Shown here: positions 1 to 11,546 of the stretch, one piece after another | How the letters are laid out: each line of letters begins with the position of its first letter | Numbering within the stretch: the first letter of the stretch is position 1 | Origin: Methylobacillus flagellatus KT | GTDB taxonomy: Bacteria; Pseudomonadota; Gammaproteobacteria; Burkholderiales; Methylophilaceae | Assembly: GCF_000013705.1 (NCBI RefSeq) | Contig: NC_007947.1 | Location: forward strand, 2,418,001 to 2,482,000 | Direction: 5' to 3' | Length of the DNA: 64,000 nucleotides | Position numbers and translations under genes: made by a program | Notes under the pieces: generated by a model | Databases searched by the model: none | Told to the model about the DNA's origin: nothing | Seen by the model: the letters and a program-made list of their open reading frames with translations, nothing else

Positions 1-602
1 GCAAATTTCTGCAATCGTGTTTCCATCTGCTCCCGCCCCAGTTCGACCACCATGCCGGTATTGGTCCTGATCTGCCAGGCGCGCCGCGGTGTCAGCGCCA
101 GCTGGACAATATGCATGCCGGTGCCCTCTGCCAGTATCCGGCTGTAGATACCATATTGCTTTGCCACCTCGGCCACGCCGTCTCCGGGTCCGTAAAACAC
201 GGGCAGGTCGCTGTCCGAGGCCGCATGGAACAGCTCTCCGTAACTGTTCACCAGCGCGATATTGCCCCAGCGCGCCAGCTCCCGGTGCTCCTCAATCACG
301 ACTTCCAGGCGGTCGGGCCAGCGTTTCCGTACGCTGACCTTGCGTGCCCACGGCAGCTTCTGGAAAGCATCGCGCGCTTTCGCCACGTCGACCGTGAAGA
401 AGTTGCCCTGCAAATGCCGGTCCGCAATCAGCTTGATCTGCTCGCGTGTGACATGCTCCAGCTTGCCATTCACCCGGACTTCCCTTAGCGGGAAAATCGG
501 CAGATGAACCACCACATACACCAGCCCGTACAAGAACATCACTGCCGCCAGCGCATTGAGCAGGTTCGCGATCCAGTTGAGGACCCGCGGCTTATCCCAC
601 AT
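1..602 (-). CDS. ftsQ: cell division protein FtsQ (partial, C-terminus beyond window)
   Basis: Inner membrane divisome protein that links FtsB/FtsL to the septal synthase. About 200 N-terminal codons are present and the gene runs off the left edge. The start ATG at 602 lies 11 bases inside the end of ddlB. A short cytoplasmic segment is followed by one membrane helix (about residues 13-33), then a POTRA-type domain beginning [13 protein letters not shown] and ending near the motif [12 protein letters not shown], as in the FtsQ family. It is the last visible gene of the dcw cluster; ftsA and ftsZ would be expected beyond the edge. The sequence of the visible part looks intact. Confidence 0.93.
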
Positions 603-1515
603 GCGCAAGCTCCAATATGCTCAATACCAGCTCGTCAAAGCCAAGCCCGACCGCCTTGGCCCCCATGGGCACCAGGCTGTGGTCAGTCATGCCGGGTGAA
701 GTATTCACTTCAAGGAAGTAATGGCGTCCGGCCTCATCCATGAGGAAATCCACTCGCCCCCAACCTCGTCCGCCGACGATGCGGAATGCCTGCAAAGCCT
801 CAGCCTTGATCTGCTCCTCCAGCGACGCATCCAACCCACATGGACAAAGGTATTGTGTGTCGTCGCGCAGGTACTTGGCCTCATAGTCGTAGAACTCATT
901 GGCAGGCACGATGCGAATCACCGGCAAGGCGGCCCCACCGAGTATGCCCACCGTATACTCGCCACCGCCGACGAACTGCTCAGCGATCACCAGTGGGTCG
1001 GACTTGGCCGCCAGCGCGTAGGCTGCCTGGAGACCGCCTGCGGCCTTCACCTTGCTGATACCAATGCTGGAACCTTCATTGGCAGGTTTTACGAACAAGG
1101 GCAGGCCAAGCTTGCGTTCTATCGCGTCAAAGTTGCTATCTGCCGTCACCAGTTCGAAATCCGGGGTCACCACGCCAGCCGCACGCCAGAGCAGTTTGGT
1201 TCGCCATTTGTCCATCCCCACGCTGGATGCCATCACTCCACTGCCGGTATAGGGAATGCCCATGAGCTCCAATGCGCCCTGAATGGTGCCGTCCTCGCCA
1301 TAACGGCCATGCAGTGCGATGAACACGCGGTCGAATCCGGCCAGTTCGCTCAGCGCGCGTTCAGCCGGATCGAAGGCATGGGCATCGACGCCGTTGCGGC
1401 GCAAGGCAGCCAGCACTGCAGCACCGCTCTTCAGCGACACCTCGCGCTCACCCGACTTGCCTCCCAGCAGCACGGCCACCTTGCCGAAATCCCTACGCAT
1501 GCCCATCTTCTCCAA
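592..1515 (-). CDS. ddlB: D-alanine--D-alanine ligase
   Basis: ATP-grasp enzyme that joins two D-alanines for the peptidoglycan stem peptide. The 307-residue length is normal for DdlB. Visible motifs are [14 protein letters not shown] (residues 18-31), [12 protein letters not shown] (69-80), the TGSG loop (90-93) and the C-terminal metal-binding EVNTSPGMT segment near residue 270. ATG 1515 lies 23 bases inside murB; the nearby ATGs at 1506 and 1500 are possible alternatives. It overlaps ftsQ downstream, so the cluster continues without a gap. Confidence 0.97.
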
Positions 1516-2386
1516 TCACTCTCACTTCCGGTTGCAGATCCACACCCTGCTGTTGCTTCACCACTGCCTGCACATGCAGGATTAATTGTTCGATATCCCT
1601 TGCCGTCGCATCGCCCTGGTTGACGATGAAATTGGCATGCTTCTCAGACACCTGTGCTCCGCCGATACGGTAACCCTTGAGGCCACTGGCCTCGATCAGG
1701 CGCGCCGCATGGTCACCCGGCGGGTTGCGGAAAACTGATCCGGCATTCGGCAGGTTCAATGGCTGTGTCGCCAAGCGCATTGCCAAGAGCTGCTTGATCT
1801 TGCTTTCTGCCTCTTCCGCATCGCCATCCGCCAATCTGAACCAGGCTGCCACGAACCACTCGTCCGCCACCGGCATCTCCACATGGCGGTATGCAGTGGC
1901 GAACGCCTGGTGGTTACGCTCGTGCAGCTTGCCTACGCGGTCTATGGTCAACACGCGGTCGACAATCTCCCAGGTTTCGCCGCCATGGCAGCCCGCATTC
2001 ATCGCCAGCGCTCCCCCCACTGTACCGGGAATGCCCGCCATGAATTCCGCGCCGTGCTGATGCTGGCGCGCCGCAAACCTGGCGAGCTTGGCGCAGGTCA
2101 CGCCTGCCTCGGCATAAATGCGTCCTTGATCCACTCGTAACCCGGTCAAAGCGCCATGCATGAGAATGACGGTCCCCCTGACGCCGCCATCCCGCACCAG
2201 CAGGTTGGAGCCCAAGCCAATGAAATGCAGCGGCTCGGCGTCAGGCAATCCGCTAAGGAATTGCTGCAGACCCTCCATGCTGGCGGGAATATACAGTTGA
2301 TCAGCCACCCCGCCCGTACGCCAACTGGTATAGCGGGCCAGGGGTTCCCGGTGAAGCAGCCTGCCTTCCTCGACCATGGCCGTCAC
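1493..2386 (-). CDS. murB: UDP-N-acetylenolpyruvoylglucosamine reductase
   Basis: FAD enzyme that reduces the enolpyruvyl group with NADPH to make UDP-MurNAc. The 297-residue length fits the shorter (type II) MurB proteins. FAD-contacting motifs are [12 protein letters not shown] (57-68) and [14 protein letters not shown] (119-132). The catalytic serine motif NAGSVFRNP and a C-terminal QPEVRVIG with the catalytic glutamate are present. It starts by ATGA overlap with the murC stop, which suggests coupled translation. Confidence 0.97.
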
Positions 2387-3810
2387 CTTACGGCCTCCAT
2401 GGGCACATGTTCAGCCACCTCAGCCATTTCCTTGGTTCTCGCGGCAACCTGCCCGATGGAGCCAGCCCCCATCACAATCACGACATCGCCATCCTGTGCC
2501 ATATCCAGGATCGATTGCGGCAACTCCTGAGGCGTTTCGACGAATAGCGGCTCCACTTTCCCGGCAACGCGAATGGCACGCACCAGGGAACGGCCATCTG
2601 CGGCTACGATCGGGGCCTCTCCTGCGGCATACACCTCGGTCAACAACACGACGTCGGCGCTGGAAAGTACTTTGACGAAATCCTCGAAGCAGTCCCGGGT
2701 GCGAGTGTAGCGGTGTGGCTGGAAAGCCAGCACCAGCCGGCGACCGGGGAAGGCATCACGGGCAGCGGCGATCACCGCGTTCATCTCTGCGGGATGATGA
2801 CCATAGTCATCGACCAGCGTGAAATATCCGCCATCCCTTGCTGGCACTTCGCCATAGCGTTCGAAGCGGCGCCCTACTCCCTTGAATTCGGCAAGTGCCT
2901 TGATGATGGCGCCATCGGGCACGTTGAGCTCACTGGCCACCGCAATCGCAGCCAGCGCATTCAGCACATAGTGTCTGCCCGGCAGGTTGAGCGTGACATC
3001 AAACGTCGTCGTCACGCCGTTGATGCGGGTCACGGTGAAATGCATACGGCCATTCTCCGCCTGCACATTGCTGGCGCGAATGCGGGCTTCCTCCGAAAAA
3101 CCATACGGCATCACCTGCTTGGAAATCTGTGGCAGGATGGCGCGGACGTTAGGGTCGTCAATGCAGACCACAGCCATGCCATAGAACGGGAGACGCTGCA
3201 GGAACTCGACGAATGCGCCTTTGAGCCGCTCGAAATCATGACCATAGGTATCCATGTGGTCGGCATCAATATTGGTGACGACGGAAATGATAGGCGTGAG
3301 GTGCAGGAAGGAAGCATCCGACTCATCGGCTTCCGCGACAATATATTCTCCCGTTCCCAGGCGCGCATTGCTGCCTGAGGCTTCCAGGCGGCCTCCAATC
3401 ACGAAAGTTGGATCCATGCCAGCCTCTGCCAGGATGCTGGCAATGAGGCTGGTCGTAGTCGTCTTGCCATGTGTGCCGGCAATTGCAATTCCCTGGCGGA
3501 AACGCATCAGCTCCGCCAGCATCAAGGCACGCGGAATGATGGGGATGTTGCGCTCGCGTGCCGCCACCACCTCAGGGTTGTCATCCTTGACCGCGCTGGA
3601 AATCACCACCACGTCGGACTCGCCAAGGTGTTCAGCAGCATGGCCTTGATACAGCTTGGCCCCGAACCCCGCCAGCCTGCGCGTGGTCGCATTATCGGCA
3701 AGATCGGAACCGCTCACGCTGAATCCCAGGTTGAGCAAGACCTCGGCAATGCCGCTCATGCCCGAGCCGCCGATACCGACAAAATGCACGTGTTTCACTT
3801 TATGCTTCAT
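2383..3810 (-). CDS. murC: UDP-N-acetylmuramate--L-alanine ligase
   Basis: First Mur ligase, adding L-alanine to UDP-MurNAc in the cytoplasm. The 475 residues have the Mur ligase three-domain plan: an N-terminal Rossmann motif [13 protein letters not shown] (11-23), the ATP loop [10 protein letters not shown] (111-120) and a DYGHHPAE segment in the C-terminal half. It overlaps murG upstream and murB downstream by 4 bases each. Confidence 0.97.
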
Positions 3811-4913
3811 GAGTGCTTTCCTCCCTGCACAGGCAGGGCAATGCTTTCCAGTTCGTTTGCAATCGTCTCCGCCGCCATGGGCCTGCCCAGCTCGCGTGCT
3901 GCATGCGCCATTGCCAGCAGGCGGGTGCGCGTCAGTTCCTGCAGAAGCAGGGCCAGGCGCTGCGGTGTCATTTCCTGCTGCGGCAGATGGATCGCCGCGC
4001 CATGCTCTGCCATCCAGCGCGCATTGTCGCGCTGGTGCGACGTGGTCGATACCACGAGCGGCACCAGAATACTGGCCACGCCAGCCACCGCCAGCTCACT
4101 TACCGTGATCGCCCCGGCACGGCAGACCAGAACATCGGCATCGGCATAGGCACTCGCCATGTCATCGATGAACGGCACCACATGGGCTTGCACCCCGACG
4201 GCAGCATACGCTTCGCGCAACGCATCAATATGCTGCGCCCCGGACTGGTGAGTCACGATCGGACGCTGCTCAGCTGGCAGCAGGGCAAGAGCCTTGGGCA
4301 AGGTGGCATTTAACACCTGAGCCCCCAGGCTTCCGCCTACCACCAACACACGCAGCGGTCCCTGACGGTCAGCAAATCGCTGTTCCGGTGAGGCAATTTC
4401 CACGATCTCGGCGCGTACCGGGTTGCCGGTCACGCGCGCCTTGAACGCCATGCCACCCAACGTCGCTGCGCCGCCGTCGAAGCCGAACAACACGCGCTTG
4501 GCATGTTTGACCAGTGCCCGGTTCGACATGAGCAAGGCAGCATCCGCATTCACGATGGCCAGCGGCACACCCGCCAACCTAGCCGCCCAGCCACCGGGCA
4601 CGGTGACATATCCCCCCATACCGAGCACGGCCTGGGGTTGCAATTCGCGCATCAGGCGCCACGCCCTCCACGTAGCACCCACCAGGCGGAACATCCCCAG
4701 CAGTGTATGTTTCCACCCCTTGCCGCGCATGCCGGAGAACTTGAGCAGCGTCATCGGCAATCCACTAGGCGGCACCAAGCGGTTTTCCATGCCATGGGTA
4801 GTACCGAGCCAATGGACATTCCAGCCGCGCGACTGCATGGTTTTGGCAATCGCCAGGCCGGGCATGACATGTCCGCCGGTGCCTGCGGCCATGATGAGCA
4901 GGGTCTTACTCAT
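3807..4913 (-). CDS. murG: UDP-GlcNAc--undecaprenyl-PP-MurNAc-pentapeptide GlcNAc transferase
   Basis: Membrane-associated glycosyltransferase that converts lipid I to lipid II. I set the start at ATG 4913 (368 residues) because the family begins close to [12 protein letters not shown] and an AAAGGTGGT ribosome site precedes it; the frame is open farther upstream, to 4994, but that stretch is unlike MurG. The family glycine loop reads AAGTGGH rather than GGTGGH. C-terminal motifs include GGSLGAQ, HQSG and [13 protein letters not shown]. The start lies inside the tail of the small ORF at 4906-5136. Confidence 0.96.
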
Positions 4914-5136
4914 GCCCACCACCTTTGGCCCATGGAAGCGTTTTGGCTCTGGCCGAATGCTTAACTTGCTCTCGCAAGTTAGCCTGACGGTCAAATAAGC
5001 CGCACCAGGTTGCCATGCCGCTCATGCGAGCAACCTTCTCGAAGATACGGAAGTTTTGGCTACGGCCGCTACGCTTATTAGCCTGCGGCGAAACAGGCGC
5101 CTGGCAAATCCCTTCGAATATTGTGTTATCCATCAT
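4906..5136 (-). CDS. small ORF of unknown function between ftsW and murG
   Basis: A 76-codon frame fills exactly the 219 bp gap between ftsW and murG. Its ATG overlaps the ftsW stop as ATGA, an AAAAGGG ribosome site lies about 9 bases before it, and its stop lies 8 bases inside murG. These are the same joins that link the other genes of the cluster. The product is basic and polar (begins [12 protein letters not shown], ends [10 protein letters not shown]), has no clear membrane segment and matches no family I know. Either it is a real small protein, or a spacer kept open so that ribosomes reach murG. Confidence 0.4.
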
Positions 5137-6311
5137 GCTGGCAATCCCTTTTGAAGGCGCCTGTTTTCCCAATCGATCCTCAGCAGAATCGCCAGCGCAA
5201 TGCAGTTTGCCAGAATGCCGCTACCGCCGAATGACAGCAGCGGCAGGGTCAAGCCCTTGGTAGGCAGCACGCCCATATTCACACCGATATTGATGATGCT
5301 CTGCACGCCGATCCAGACGCCTATGCCCTGCGCGAGCAAGGCAGAGAAATAGCGCTCGTTGGCAACGGCTTCCTTGCCGATTCGGAAAGCCCGGATCACC
5401 AGCCAGGCGAACAGGGCAACCACGACCATGACACCAATGAAGCCGAGCTCCTCGGCGATCACCGCCATGAGGAAGTCGGTATGCGCTTCAGGCAGGTAAA
5501 GCAGCTTCTCCACGCTCGCACCCAGGCCAACGCCCAGCCACTCACCGCGCCCAAATGCGATCAGGGCATGCGAAAGTTGGTAGCCCTTGCCGAATGGGTC
5601 GGCCCAAGGATCCATGAAACCGATCACGCGCTGCAAGCGGTATGGAGAACTCCAGATCAGGCCCACGACCGCCACTGGCAGCAGGGCCATGAGGCCGACA
5701 AAAATGCGCGCGTTGATGCCGCCGAGCCAGAGGATCGCCATGGAAATCGACACGATCACGCTGAACGCGCCGAAATCAGGCTCGCGCAGCAATAGCCAGC
5801 CTACGACAACCATCACCGCCACCATGGGCAGGAAGCCGCGCTTGATACTGTCCATCACCTCCGCCTTGCGGATGGTATAGTCCGCAACATAGATCGCGGC
5901 AAACAGCTTCATGAATTCCGACGGCTGCAGGTTGATGACGAACAGGGACAGCCAGCGCTGGCTGCCGTTGACATTGCGGCCGACCCCGGGAATCAGCACC
6001 AGCACCAGCAGAAATAAGCCCAGCAGGAATAGATATGGCGCCATCTTTTGCCAGAACCGGGTCGGCACCTGGAAGGCGAGCAAGGCTACCGTCAGGCTGA
6101 TCACCAGGAAAATAGAATGGCGCACCAGGAAATAGGTCGGCTGGTGCCCGGTCATCTTGTCGGCTTCCGCCAACGCAATTGAGGCGGAATACACCATGAC
6201 CAGGCCGATGCCGAGCAGGATCAGGGTCACCCAGACCAGACCCTGGTCATAGGTCGACGATGCAGAAGTGAATCGGTTGCGCCCGCTCAGCATGTACATC
6301 ATATTGTTCAT
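5133..6311 (-). CDS. ftsW: peptidoglycan glycosyltransferase FtsW
   Basis: SEDS-family septal peptidoglycan polymerase working with FtsI. With ATG 6311 (ATGA overlap with the murD stop) it has 392 residues and about ten membrane helices. Family motifs include the NGSQRWL loop, the large periplasmic loop with [18 protein letters not shown] and the C-terminal [19 protein letters not shown]. The frame is open to 6404, inside murD, but those extra residues are not FtsW-like. Confidence 0.97.
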   Translation of the reverse strand: MNNMMYMLSGRNRFTSASSTYDQGLVWVTLILLGIGLVMVYSASIALAEADKMTGHQPTYFLVRHSIFLVISLTVALLAFQVPTRFWQKMAPYLFLLGLFLLVLVLIPGVGRNVNGSQRWLSLFVINLQPSEFMKLFAAIYVADYTIRKAEVMDSIKRGFLPMVAVMVVVGWLLLREPDFGAFSVIVSISMAILWLGGINARIFVGLMALLPVAVVGLIWSSPYRLQRVIGFMDPWADPFGKGYQLSHALIAFGRGEWLGVGLGASVEKLLYLPEAHTDFLMAVIAEELGFIGVMVVVALFAWLVIRAFRIGKEAVANERYFSALLAQGIGVWIGVQSIINIGVNMGVLPTKGLTLPLLSFGGSGILANCIALAILLRIDWENRRLQKGLPA

Positions 6312-7669
6312 GCGCTCACCTCTTTTTTTTGCAGGTCGGTGACCGCCTTTACGAACACTTCTGCACGATGCACGTAATTGCGGAACATATCCAGACTCGC
6401 GCAAGCCGGGGAGAGCAACACGGCATCGCCCCTGTCAGCCAAGTTGAACGCTTTCACCACGGCTTCTTCCAGCGTGTCGCCATATTCCAGGAGCACCCCT
6501 GACTCCTGCAGCGCGTCGGCAATCACTCCGGCATCGCGCCCGATCAGCACCACGGCGCGCGCATGCTTGGCCACAGGCGCCCGCAAAGCCGCAAAGTCCT
6601 GCCCCTTGCCGTCGCCGCCCGCAATCAGCACCAATTTGCGGTTCAGCCCATGCAGCGCCGCGACGGTAGCACCGACATTGGTACCCTTGGAGTCATCATA
6701 GAAGGACACGCCATCGATATCGGCTACCCATTGCACGCGGTGCGGCAAGCCCTTGAAATCGCGCAGTGCTTGCAAGGCAACAACCTCGTCGATATCGAGC
6801 ACGGTGCACAAGGCCAGCGCCGCCAGGGCATTGGCTGCATTGTGCAGGCCGGTAATGTTCAGGTCGGCGACAGGCATCAGTTTGCGCTGTCCGCGGGCAA
6901 GCCAGGCTTCACCGGCGTCATGCAGCAGGCCAAAATCCTGTGCACTGCGCGGTGCATCCAGGCCGAACGTGAGCTGGGCAACGCCTTCTGCCGCCATTCC
7001 CCGGCTCCACGCATCATCGGCATTAAGCACCTGCAGGCCGGCACGGGTAAAAATGCGTGCCTTGGCATTGGCATAAGCCTGCATGTCGGCATAACGGTCC
7101 ATATGGTCTGCGCTGATATTGAGCACCGTGGCAGCATCTGCGGCCAGGCTGTAAGTGGTTTCAAGCTGGAAGCTGGAAAGCTCGAGCACATAGACATCCA
7201 CCGCGTCATTGATCACGTCCAGTACCGGCAAGCCGATATTGCCTGCCACCACCGTCTTGAAACCAGCGGCCTTGCAGATCTCGCCCACCAACGTCGTTAC
7301 GGTGCTCTTGCCATTCGCGCCGGTAATGGCGATGACCTTGGCATGCGCCGACCTTGCCTGGGCGAACAATTCGACATCGCCTACTACCGGTACGCCGCGC
7401 TCAATGGCGGCTTGGACTTGAGGCTCCGCTACCGGCACGCCCGGGCTGGCCACGATCAACTCCGCTTCCTTGAATGCAGCTGCAGTAAACGGCCCCAGAT
7501 GGATGGCCATGCCCGGAAACTCCTGCCGGACTGCATCCAGGCCCGGCGGCAGTGCACGGCTGTCGGCAACGGACAGGCGCGCGCCCTGACGGGCAAGCCA
7601 GCGTAATGCCGAAAGGCCGGTATCTCCCAGCCCCAGCACCAGCACCTGTTTATCCTTGAGTTGCAGCAT
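6308..7669 (-). CDS. murD: UDP-N-acetylmuramoyl-L-alanine--D-glutamate ligase
   Basis: Second Mur ligase, adding D-glutamate. The 453 residues have an N-terminal Rossmann motif [14 protein letters not shown] (12-25), the ATP loop GANGKST (117-123), a central [10 protein letters not shown] segment and a C-terminal [11 protein letters not shown] motif, all typical of MurD. It follows mraY by 18 bases and overlaps ftsW by 4 bases. Confidence 0.97.
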   Translation of the reverse strand: MLQLKDKQVLVLGLGDTGLSALRWLARQGARLSVADSRALPPGLDAVRQEFPGMAIHLGPFTAAAFKEAELIVASPGVPVAEPQVQAAIERGVPVVGDVELFAQARSAHAKVIAITGANGKSTVTTLVGEICKAAGFKTVVAGNIGLPVLDVINDAVDVYVLELSSFQLETTYSLAADAATVLNISADHMDRYADMQAYANAKARIFTRAGLQVLNADDAWSRGMAAEGVAQLTFGLDAPRSAQDFGLLHDAGEAWLARGQRKLMPVADLNITGLHNAANALAALALCTVLDIDEVVALQALRDFKGLPHRVQWVADIDGVSFYDDSKGTNVGATVAALHGLNRKLVLIAGGDGKGQDFAALRAPVAKHARAVVLIGRDAGVIADALQESGVLLEYGDTLEEAVVKAFNLADRGDAVLLSPACASLDMFRNYVHRAEVFVKAVTDLQKKEVSA

Positions 7670-7687
7670 ATCCGTTCGCCTGTTGCC

Positions 7688-8773
7688 TCATCTCAGTTTC
7701 AGTGTAGAGAGACCGACCAGGACCAGCATCATGGTGATGATCCAGAACCTGACTACGACTTGCGTTTCTTTCCAACCCTTGAGCTCGTAGTGGTGATGCA
7801 AGGGCGCCATGCGGAATATTCGCTTGCCCGTGAGCTTGAACGACCCAACCTGCAGCATCACCGAAATCGTTTCCATCACGAACACCCCTCCCATGATGAA
7901 CAACACGATTTCCTGGCGCACGATCACGGCCACTGTGCCCAGCGCAGCTCCTAGCGCCAGCGCACCGACATCGCCCATGAACACCTCCGCCGGATAGGCA
8001 TTGAACCAGAGGAAGCCCAGGCCCGCCCCGCCGATCGCCGCACAGAACACGGTGAGCTCACCTGCCCCGGGCACATAGGGCACGCCAAGGTACTTGGAGA
8101 AGTAAAGATGGCCCGCCACGTAGGCAAACACTGCCAATGCACTCGCCACCATCACGGTGGGCATGATCGCGAGGCCATCCAGCCCATCGGTCAGGTTGAC
8201 TGCATTGCTGGTGCCGACAATCACGAAATAGGTCAGCACGATGAAACTCACCGCACCCAGCGGCAGCACGAGATGCTTGAAGAACGGCACGATCAGTTCA
8301 GTCTCGGCCGGCACCGTCGCGGTATGGAACAAATAGGCTGCAACACCCGCACCTATCAATGATTGCCAGAAATATTTCGCCTTGGCCGACAAACCCTTGG
8401 GGTTGCGATAGACCACCTTGCGCCAGTCATCAACCCAGCCGATCACGCCGAAGCCCAGGGTCGTGATCAGCACCACCCAGACAAAGCGGTTGGAAAGATC
8501 AGCCCAGAGCAAGGTCGAGATGACAATCGCGATGAGGATCAGCGCCCCGCCCATGGTCGGGGTGCCCGCCTTCACCAGATGGGTTTGCGGACCGTCATCG
8601 CGCACGGATTGCCCCACCTTGTATTCAGTCAGCTTGCGGATCAGCTTGGGGCCTACCAGAAAAGAAATCGTCAACGCCGTCAATGTCGCGAGGACGGCGC
8701 GCAGCGTAATGTAATTGAACACATTGAAGCCGCGAATATCCTGGGCCAGCCAACGGGCAAGTTCTAGCAGCAT
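7688..8773 (-). CDS. mraY: phospho-MurNAc-pentapeptide transferase
   Basis: Integral membrane enzyme that transfers phospho-MurNAc-pentapeptide to undecaprenyl phosphate, giving lipid I. The 361-residue, ten-helix protein carries the paired aspartates in [17 protein letters not shown], the [18 protein letters not shown] motif and the C-terminal [12 protein letters not shown], the histidine-rich family signature. It starts 10 bases inside the end of murF. Confidence 0.98.
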   Translation of the reverse strand: MLLELARWLAQDIRGFNVFNYITLRAVLATLTALTISFLVGPKLIRKLTEYKVGQSVRDDGPQTHLVKAGTPTMGGALILIAIVISTLLWADLSNRFVWVVLITTLGFGVIGWVDDWRKVVYRNPKGLSAKAKYFWQSLIGAGVAAYLFHTATVPAETELIVPFFKHLVLPLGAVSFIVLTYFVIVGTSNAVNLTDGLDGLAIMPTVMVASALAVFAYVAGHLYFSKYLGVPYVPGAGELTVFCAAIGGAGLGFLWFNAYPAEVFMGDVGALALGAALGTVAVIVRQEIVLFIMGGVFVMETISVMLQVGSFKLTGKRIFRMAPLHHHYELKGWKETQVVVRFWIITMMLVLVGLSTLKLR

Positions 8774-10125
8774 GATGGTTTCTCCTTTTGATCTTGCAGC
8801 AAGTCGATGACGCGCTCCATACGCATGAAGCGCGACCCCTTGACCAGCACCGTCGTATCGGCATCCAATGCCGGCAGCAGGGCTGCCGCCAGGCCTTCCA
8901 CTGTCTCATGATGGCTGGCACCAGGGCCGTATGCTTCCACGGCCCCGGCAGATAAACGGCCCAGTGCATGCAGGGCGTCCACGCCTGCCGCCTTGGCATA
9001 CGCGCCCAATTCGGCATGCAATGCCGCTTCGTTCTCACCTAGCTCGCCCATGTCGCCCACGACCAGCAGCCGCTTTCCAGAGTGGCTGGCAAGTACGTCG
9101 ATCGCGGCACGCATCGAAGCGGGATTGGCGTTGTAAGTGTCATCGATCAGCAATGCGCCGTGCCTGCCGGGCTTGCGCTGCAACCTGCCCTTGACGCCGG
9201 CAAAGCCGGCAAGGCCCTCGGCAACCGCATCCAGCGACACGCCCATGGACAAGGCGACGGCTGTGGCGGCCAGTGCATTCCTGATGTTGTGTAGACCTGG
9301 CACAGGCAAGTGCAATGCGCGTTCGCCTGCTGGCGTACTCAATTGCAGGTCGCATCCTGCGGAGTGCAGCGCATACCCCGCTGTCACATCTCCGGCATTG
9401 AGGCCGAAACGCACGATGCGGCGCCGCCCTGCCAGGGATTGCCATAGACCTGCAAATGAGTCGTCGGCATTGATCACCGCCACACCATCGTCGGCCAGGC
9501 CCTCGAAAATCTCGCCCTTGGCTTTCGCCACGCCCTCGACGGAACCCAGGCCGCCCAGGTGGGCAGCAGTCGCATTGTTGATCAGGGCCACGTCCGGGCG
9601 GCCGATTCGGGTGAGGTAGCTGATCTCGCCAGCATGGTTCATGCCCATTTCCACCACGGCATAGCGATGGCGTTCATGCAACCTCAGCAGTGTCAGCGGC
9701 AGGCCGATGTCATTGTTCAGGTTGCCCTGGGTCGCAAGCACGGCATCATCCGCGCCTGCCGCAACCCGCAGGATCGCGGCCAGCATTTCCTTCACGCTGG
9801 TCTTGCCATTGCTGCCGGTAATGGCCGCCACAGGAATGCTGAATTTACTGCGCCAGTAAGCGGCCAATTGCCCGAGCGCAAGACGGGTATCCTCAACCAG
9901 GACGGCGGGCGTTGCACCGACATCATGGGAAAGCAGCACAGCGGTCGCCCCTTCGCTCAATACCGCCCTGGCATAATCGTGTCCATCAAATCGCTCTCCC
10001 TTGAGCGCCACGAACAATTGTGCCGGTTCCAACTTGCGGCTATCTGTACCTACCGACTGGATCAGTACATCCTGACCGACCAGGGTGCCGCCCGTTGCCT
10101 TGGCGATTTCAGACAAATACATCAT
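8764..10125 (-). CDS. murF: UDP-MurNAc-tripeptide--D-Ala-D-Ala ligase
   Basis: Last cytoplasmic Mur ligase; adds the dipeptide made by DdlB. It has 453 residues with GERFDGHDY in the N-terminal domain, the ATP loop GSNGKTS (104-110), [10 protein letters not shown] and the C-terminal [11 protein letters not shown] and GDMGELGE motifs. The start overlaps the murE stop as ATGA. Confidence 0.97.
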   Translation of the reverse strand: MMYLSEIAKATGGTLVGQDVLIQSVGTDSRKLEPAQLFVALKGERFDGHDYARAVLSEGATAVLLSHDVGATPAVLVEDTRLALGQLAAYWRSKFSIPVAAITGSNGKTSVKEMLAAILRVAAGADDAVLATQGNLNNDIGLPLTLLRLHERHRYAVVEMGMNHAGEISYLTRIGRPDVALINNATAAHLGGLGSVEGVAKAKGEIFEGLADDGVAVINADDSFAGLWQSLAGRRRIVRFGLNAGDVTAGYALHSAGCDLQLSTPAGERALHLPVPGLHNIRNALAATAVALSMGVSLDAVAEGLAGFAGVKGRLQRKPGRHGALLIDDTYNANPASMRAAIDVLASHSGKRLLVVGDMGELGENEAALHAELGAYAKAAGVDALHALGRLSAGAVEAYGPGASHHETVEGLAAALLPALDADTTVLVKGSRFMRMERVIDLLQDQKEKPSCC

Positions 10126-11546
10126 GTGGCAACTCCTAGTACCTTGGCCGCCACCTCAGCATCGTTGAACGGATACCGTACACCCGAGACTTCCTGGTAA
10201 TCTTCATGCCCCTTGCCTGCGATCAGCACGACATCACCCGCCTGCGCCGCCCTGATCGCCTGGGTAATGGCCTGCTCCCGATCCGGCTCCACCTGGGCCG
10301 GGCCATGCAAGCCAGCCACCACTTCGGCAATGATCTCCTTGGGGTCTTCGTTGCGCGGATTGTCCGAAGTCACGATCACTTTGTCTGCCAGTCTTGATGC
10401 GACTTCTGCCATCAGCGGGCGCTTACCTTTATCCCGGTCTCCACCGCAACCGAATACGCAAATGAGGTTGGCCTTTGCCTGCTCGCGCAAGGCATTCAGC
10501 GCCTTTTCAAGCGCATCAGGGCTGTGTGCATAATCCACCACGACCAGTGGCTGACCACCGCCGCCCAGTTGCTGCATACGCCCGGGTGCTGGCCGGATGT
10601 CAGCCAGGACGCGCACCGCATCTTCGAGAGCAACTTCCGAAGCAAGCAATGTCGCCAATACGGCGAGCAGATTGCTGGCATTGAAACGCCCCACCAGCTT
10701 GGCATGCACCATGGCTTCACCCTGCGGGGTGTGCACCTGCATATGCAGGCCCTCTGCATCGAAATGCAGATCATGACCGCACACGTCTCCGCCGCTCAAT
10801 CCATAGCTCAGCACATGCTTGCCCTTGGCCTTGAGTTCGCTCAGTAAAGCCCGGCCAAAGGCATCGTCCTGATTGAGAATGGCGGCTTGCACGCCGCCGA
10901 AATGGAATAATTTGCGCTTGGCGTCGGCATAGCTGGCCATGTCGCCGTGATAATCCAGATGGTCACGCGTCAGGTTGGTCAGCACGGCGACCTTGAAATC
11001 GATGCCATTCACCCGGCCCTGGTCCAGCCCGTGCGATGAAACCTCCATTGCCGCCACTTCTGCCCCCGCTTGCAGGTAGTCGGCAAGCATGGATTGCAGC
11101 AAGATGGGGTCCGGCGTCGTGTTCACCGCAGCAGACAGGGCATCCGGAAAACCGTTGCCCAGGGTGCCGATCACCACCGCCTTGCGTCGAAGGGCGTTGA
11201 ATGCCTGCGCCAGCCAATGGCTGCAGGAGGTTTTTCCATTGGTACCGGTCACACCTATCATCCAGAGCTGGCGAGACGGGTGGCCGTAGAATTGCCCGGC
11301 AATGGCGCTTGCCTGGCCGCGCAAACCTGTTACTGGCTGGTGATCAACGGTCCATGCAGGATTCCAGTCGAATCCCTCCTGCTCCCATATCACGCCTGTT
11401 GCCCCGTTGGCGATGGCCTGTGCAATGAAACGGCGCCCGTCGGCCTGCTCGCCAGGATAGGCAAGGAACAGGCTGCCGGCGGAAGCCCGGCGGCTATCGG
11501 AAGTCATGCCGGTGAAATGGTGACGATCAATGTTGAGCAGGCTCAT
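10122..11546 (-). CDS. murE: UDP-MurNAc-L-Ala-D-Glu--meso-diaminopimelate ligase
   Basis: Third Mur ligase. The 474 residues contain the ATP loop GTNGKTS (101-107) and, near residue 395, DNPRNEDP, the motif of enzymes that add meso-diaminopimelate rather than lysine, which agrees with a Gram-negative wall. The SHGLDQGRV and FGCGGDRDKGKRP motifs are also present. It overlaps ftsI and murF by 4 bases. Confidence 0.97.
   Translation of the reverse strand: MSLLNIDRHHFTGMTSDSRRASAGSLFLAYPGEQADGRRFIAQAIANGATGVIWEQEGFDWNPAWTVDHQPVTGLRGQASAIAGQFYGHPSRQLWMIGVTGTNGKTSCSHWLAQAFNALRRKAVVIGTLGNGFPDALSAAVNTTPDPILLQSMLADYLQAGAEVAAMEVSSHGLDQGRVNGIDFKVAVLTNLTRDHLDYHGDMASYADAKRKLFHFGGVQAAILNQDDAFGRALLSELKAKGKHVLSYGLSGGDVCGHDLHFDAEGLHMQVHTPQGEAMVHAKLVGRFNASNLLAVLATLLASEVALEDAVRVLADIRPAPGRMQQLGGGGQPLVVVDYAHSPDALEKALNALREQAKANLICVFGCGGDRDKGKRPLMAEVASRLADKVIVTSDNPRNEDPKEIIAEVVAGLHGPAQVEPDREQAITQAIRAAQAGDVVLIAGKGHEDYQEVSGVRYPFNDAEVAAKVLGVAT

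Noticed and set aside
721..1623. 300-codon frame antisense to ddlB and murB
   Set aside because: It is fully covered by two certain genes and its translation has no recognisable motif.
4914..4994. N-terminal extension of MurG
   Set aside because: MurG proteins start close to the glycine loop; the extension has no similarity and a good ribosome site precedes ATG 4913.
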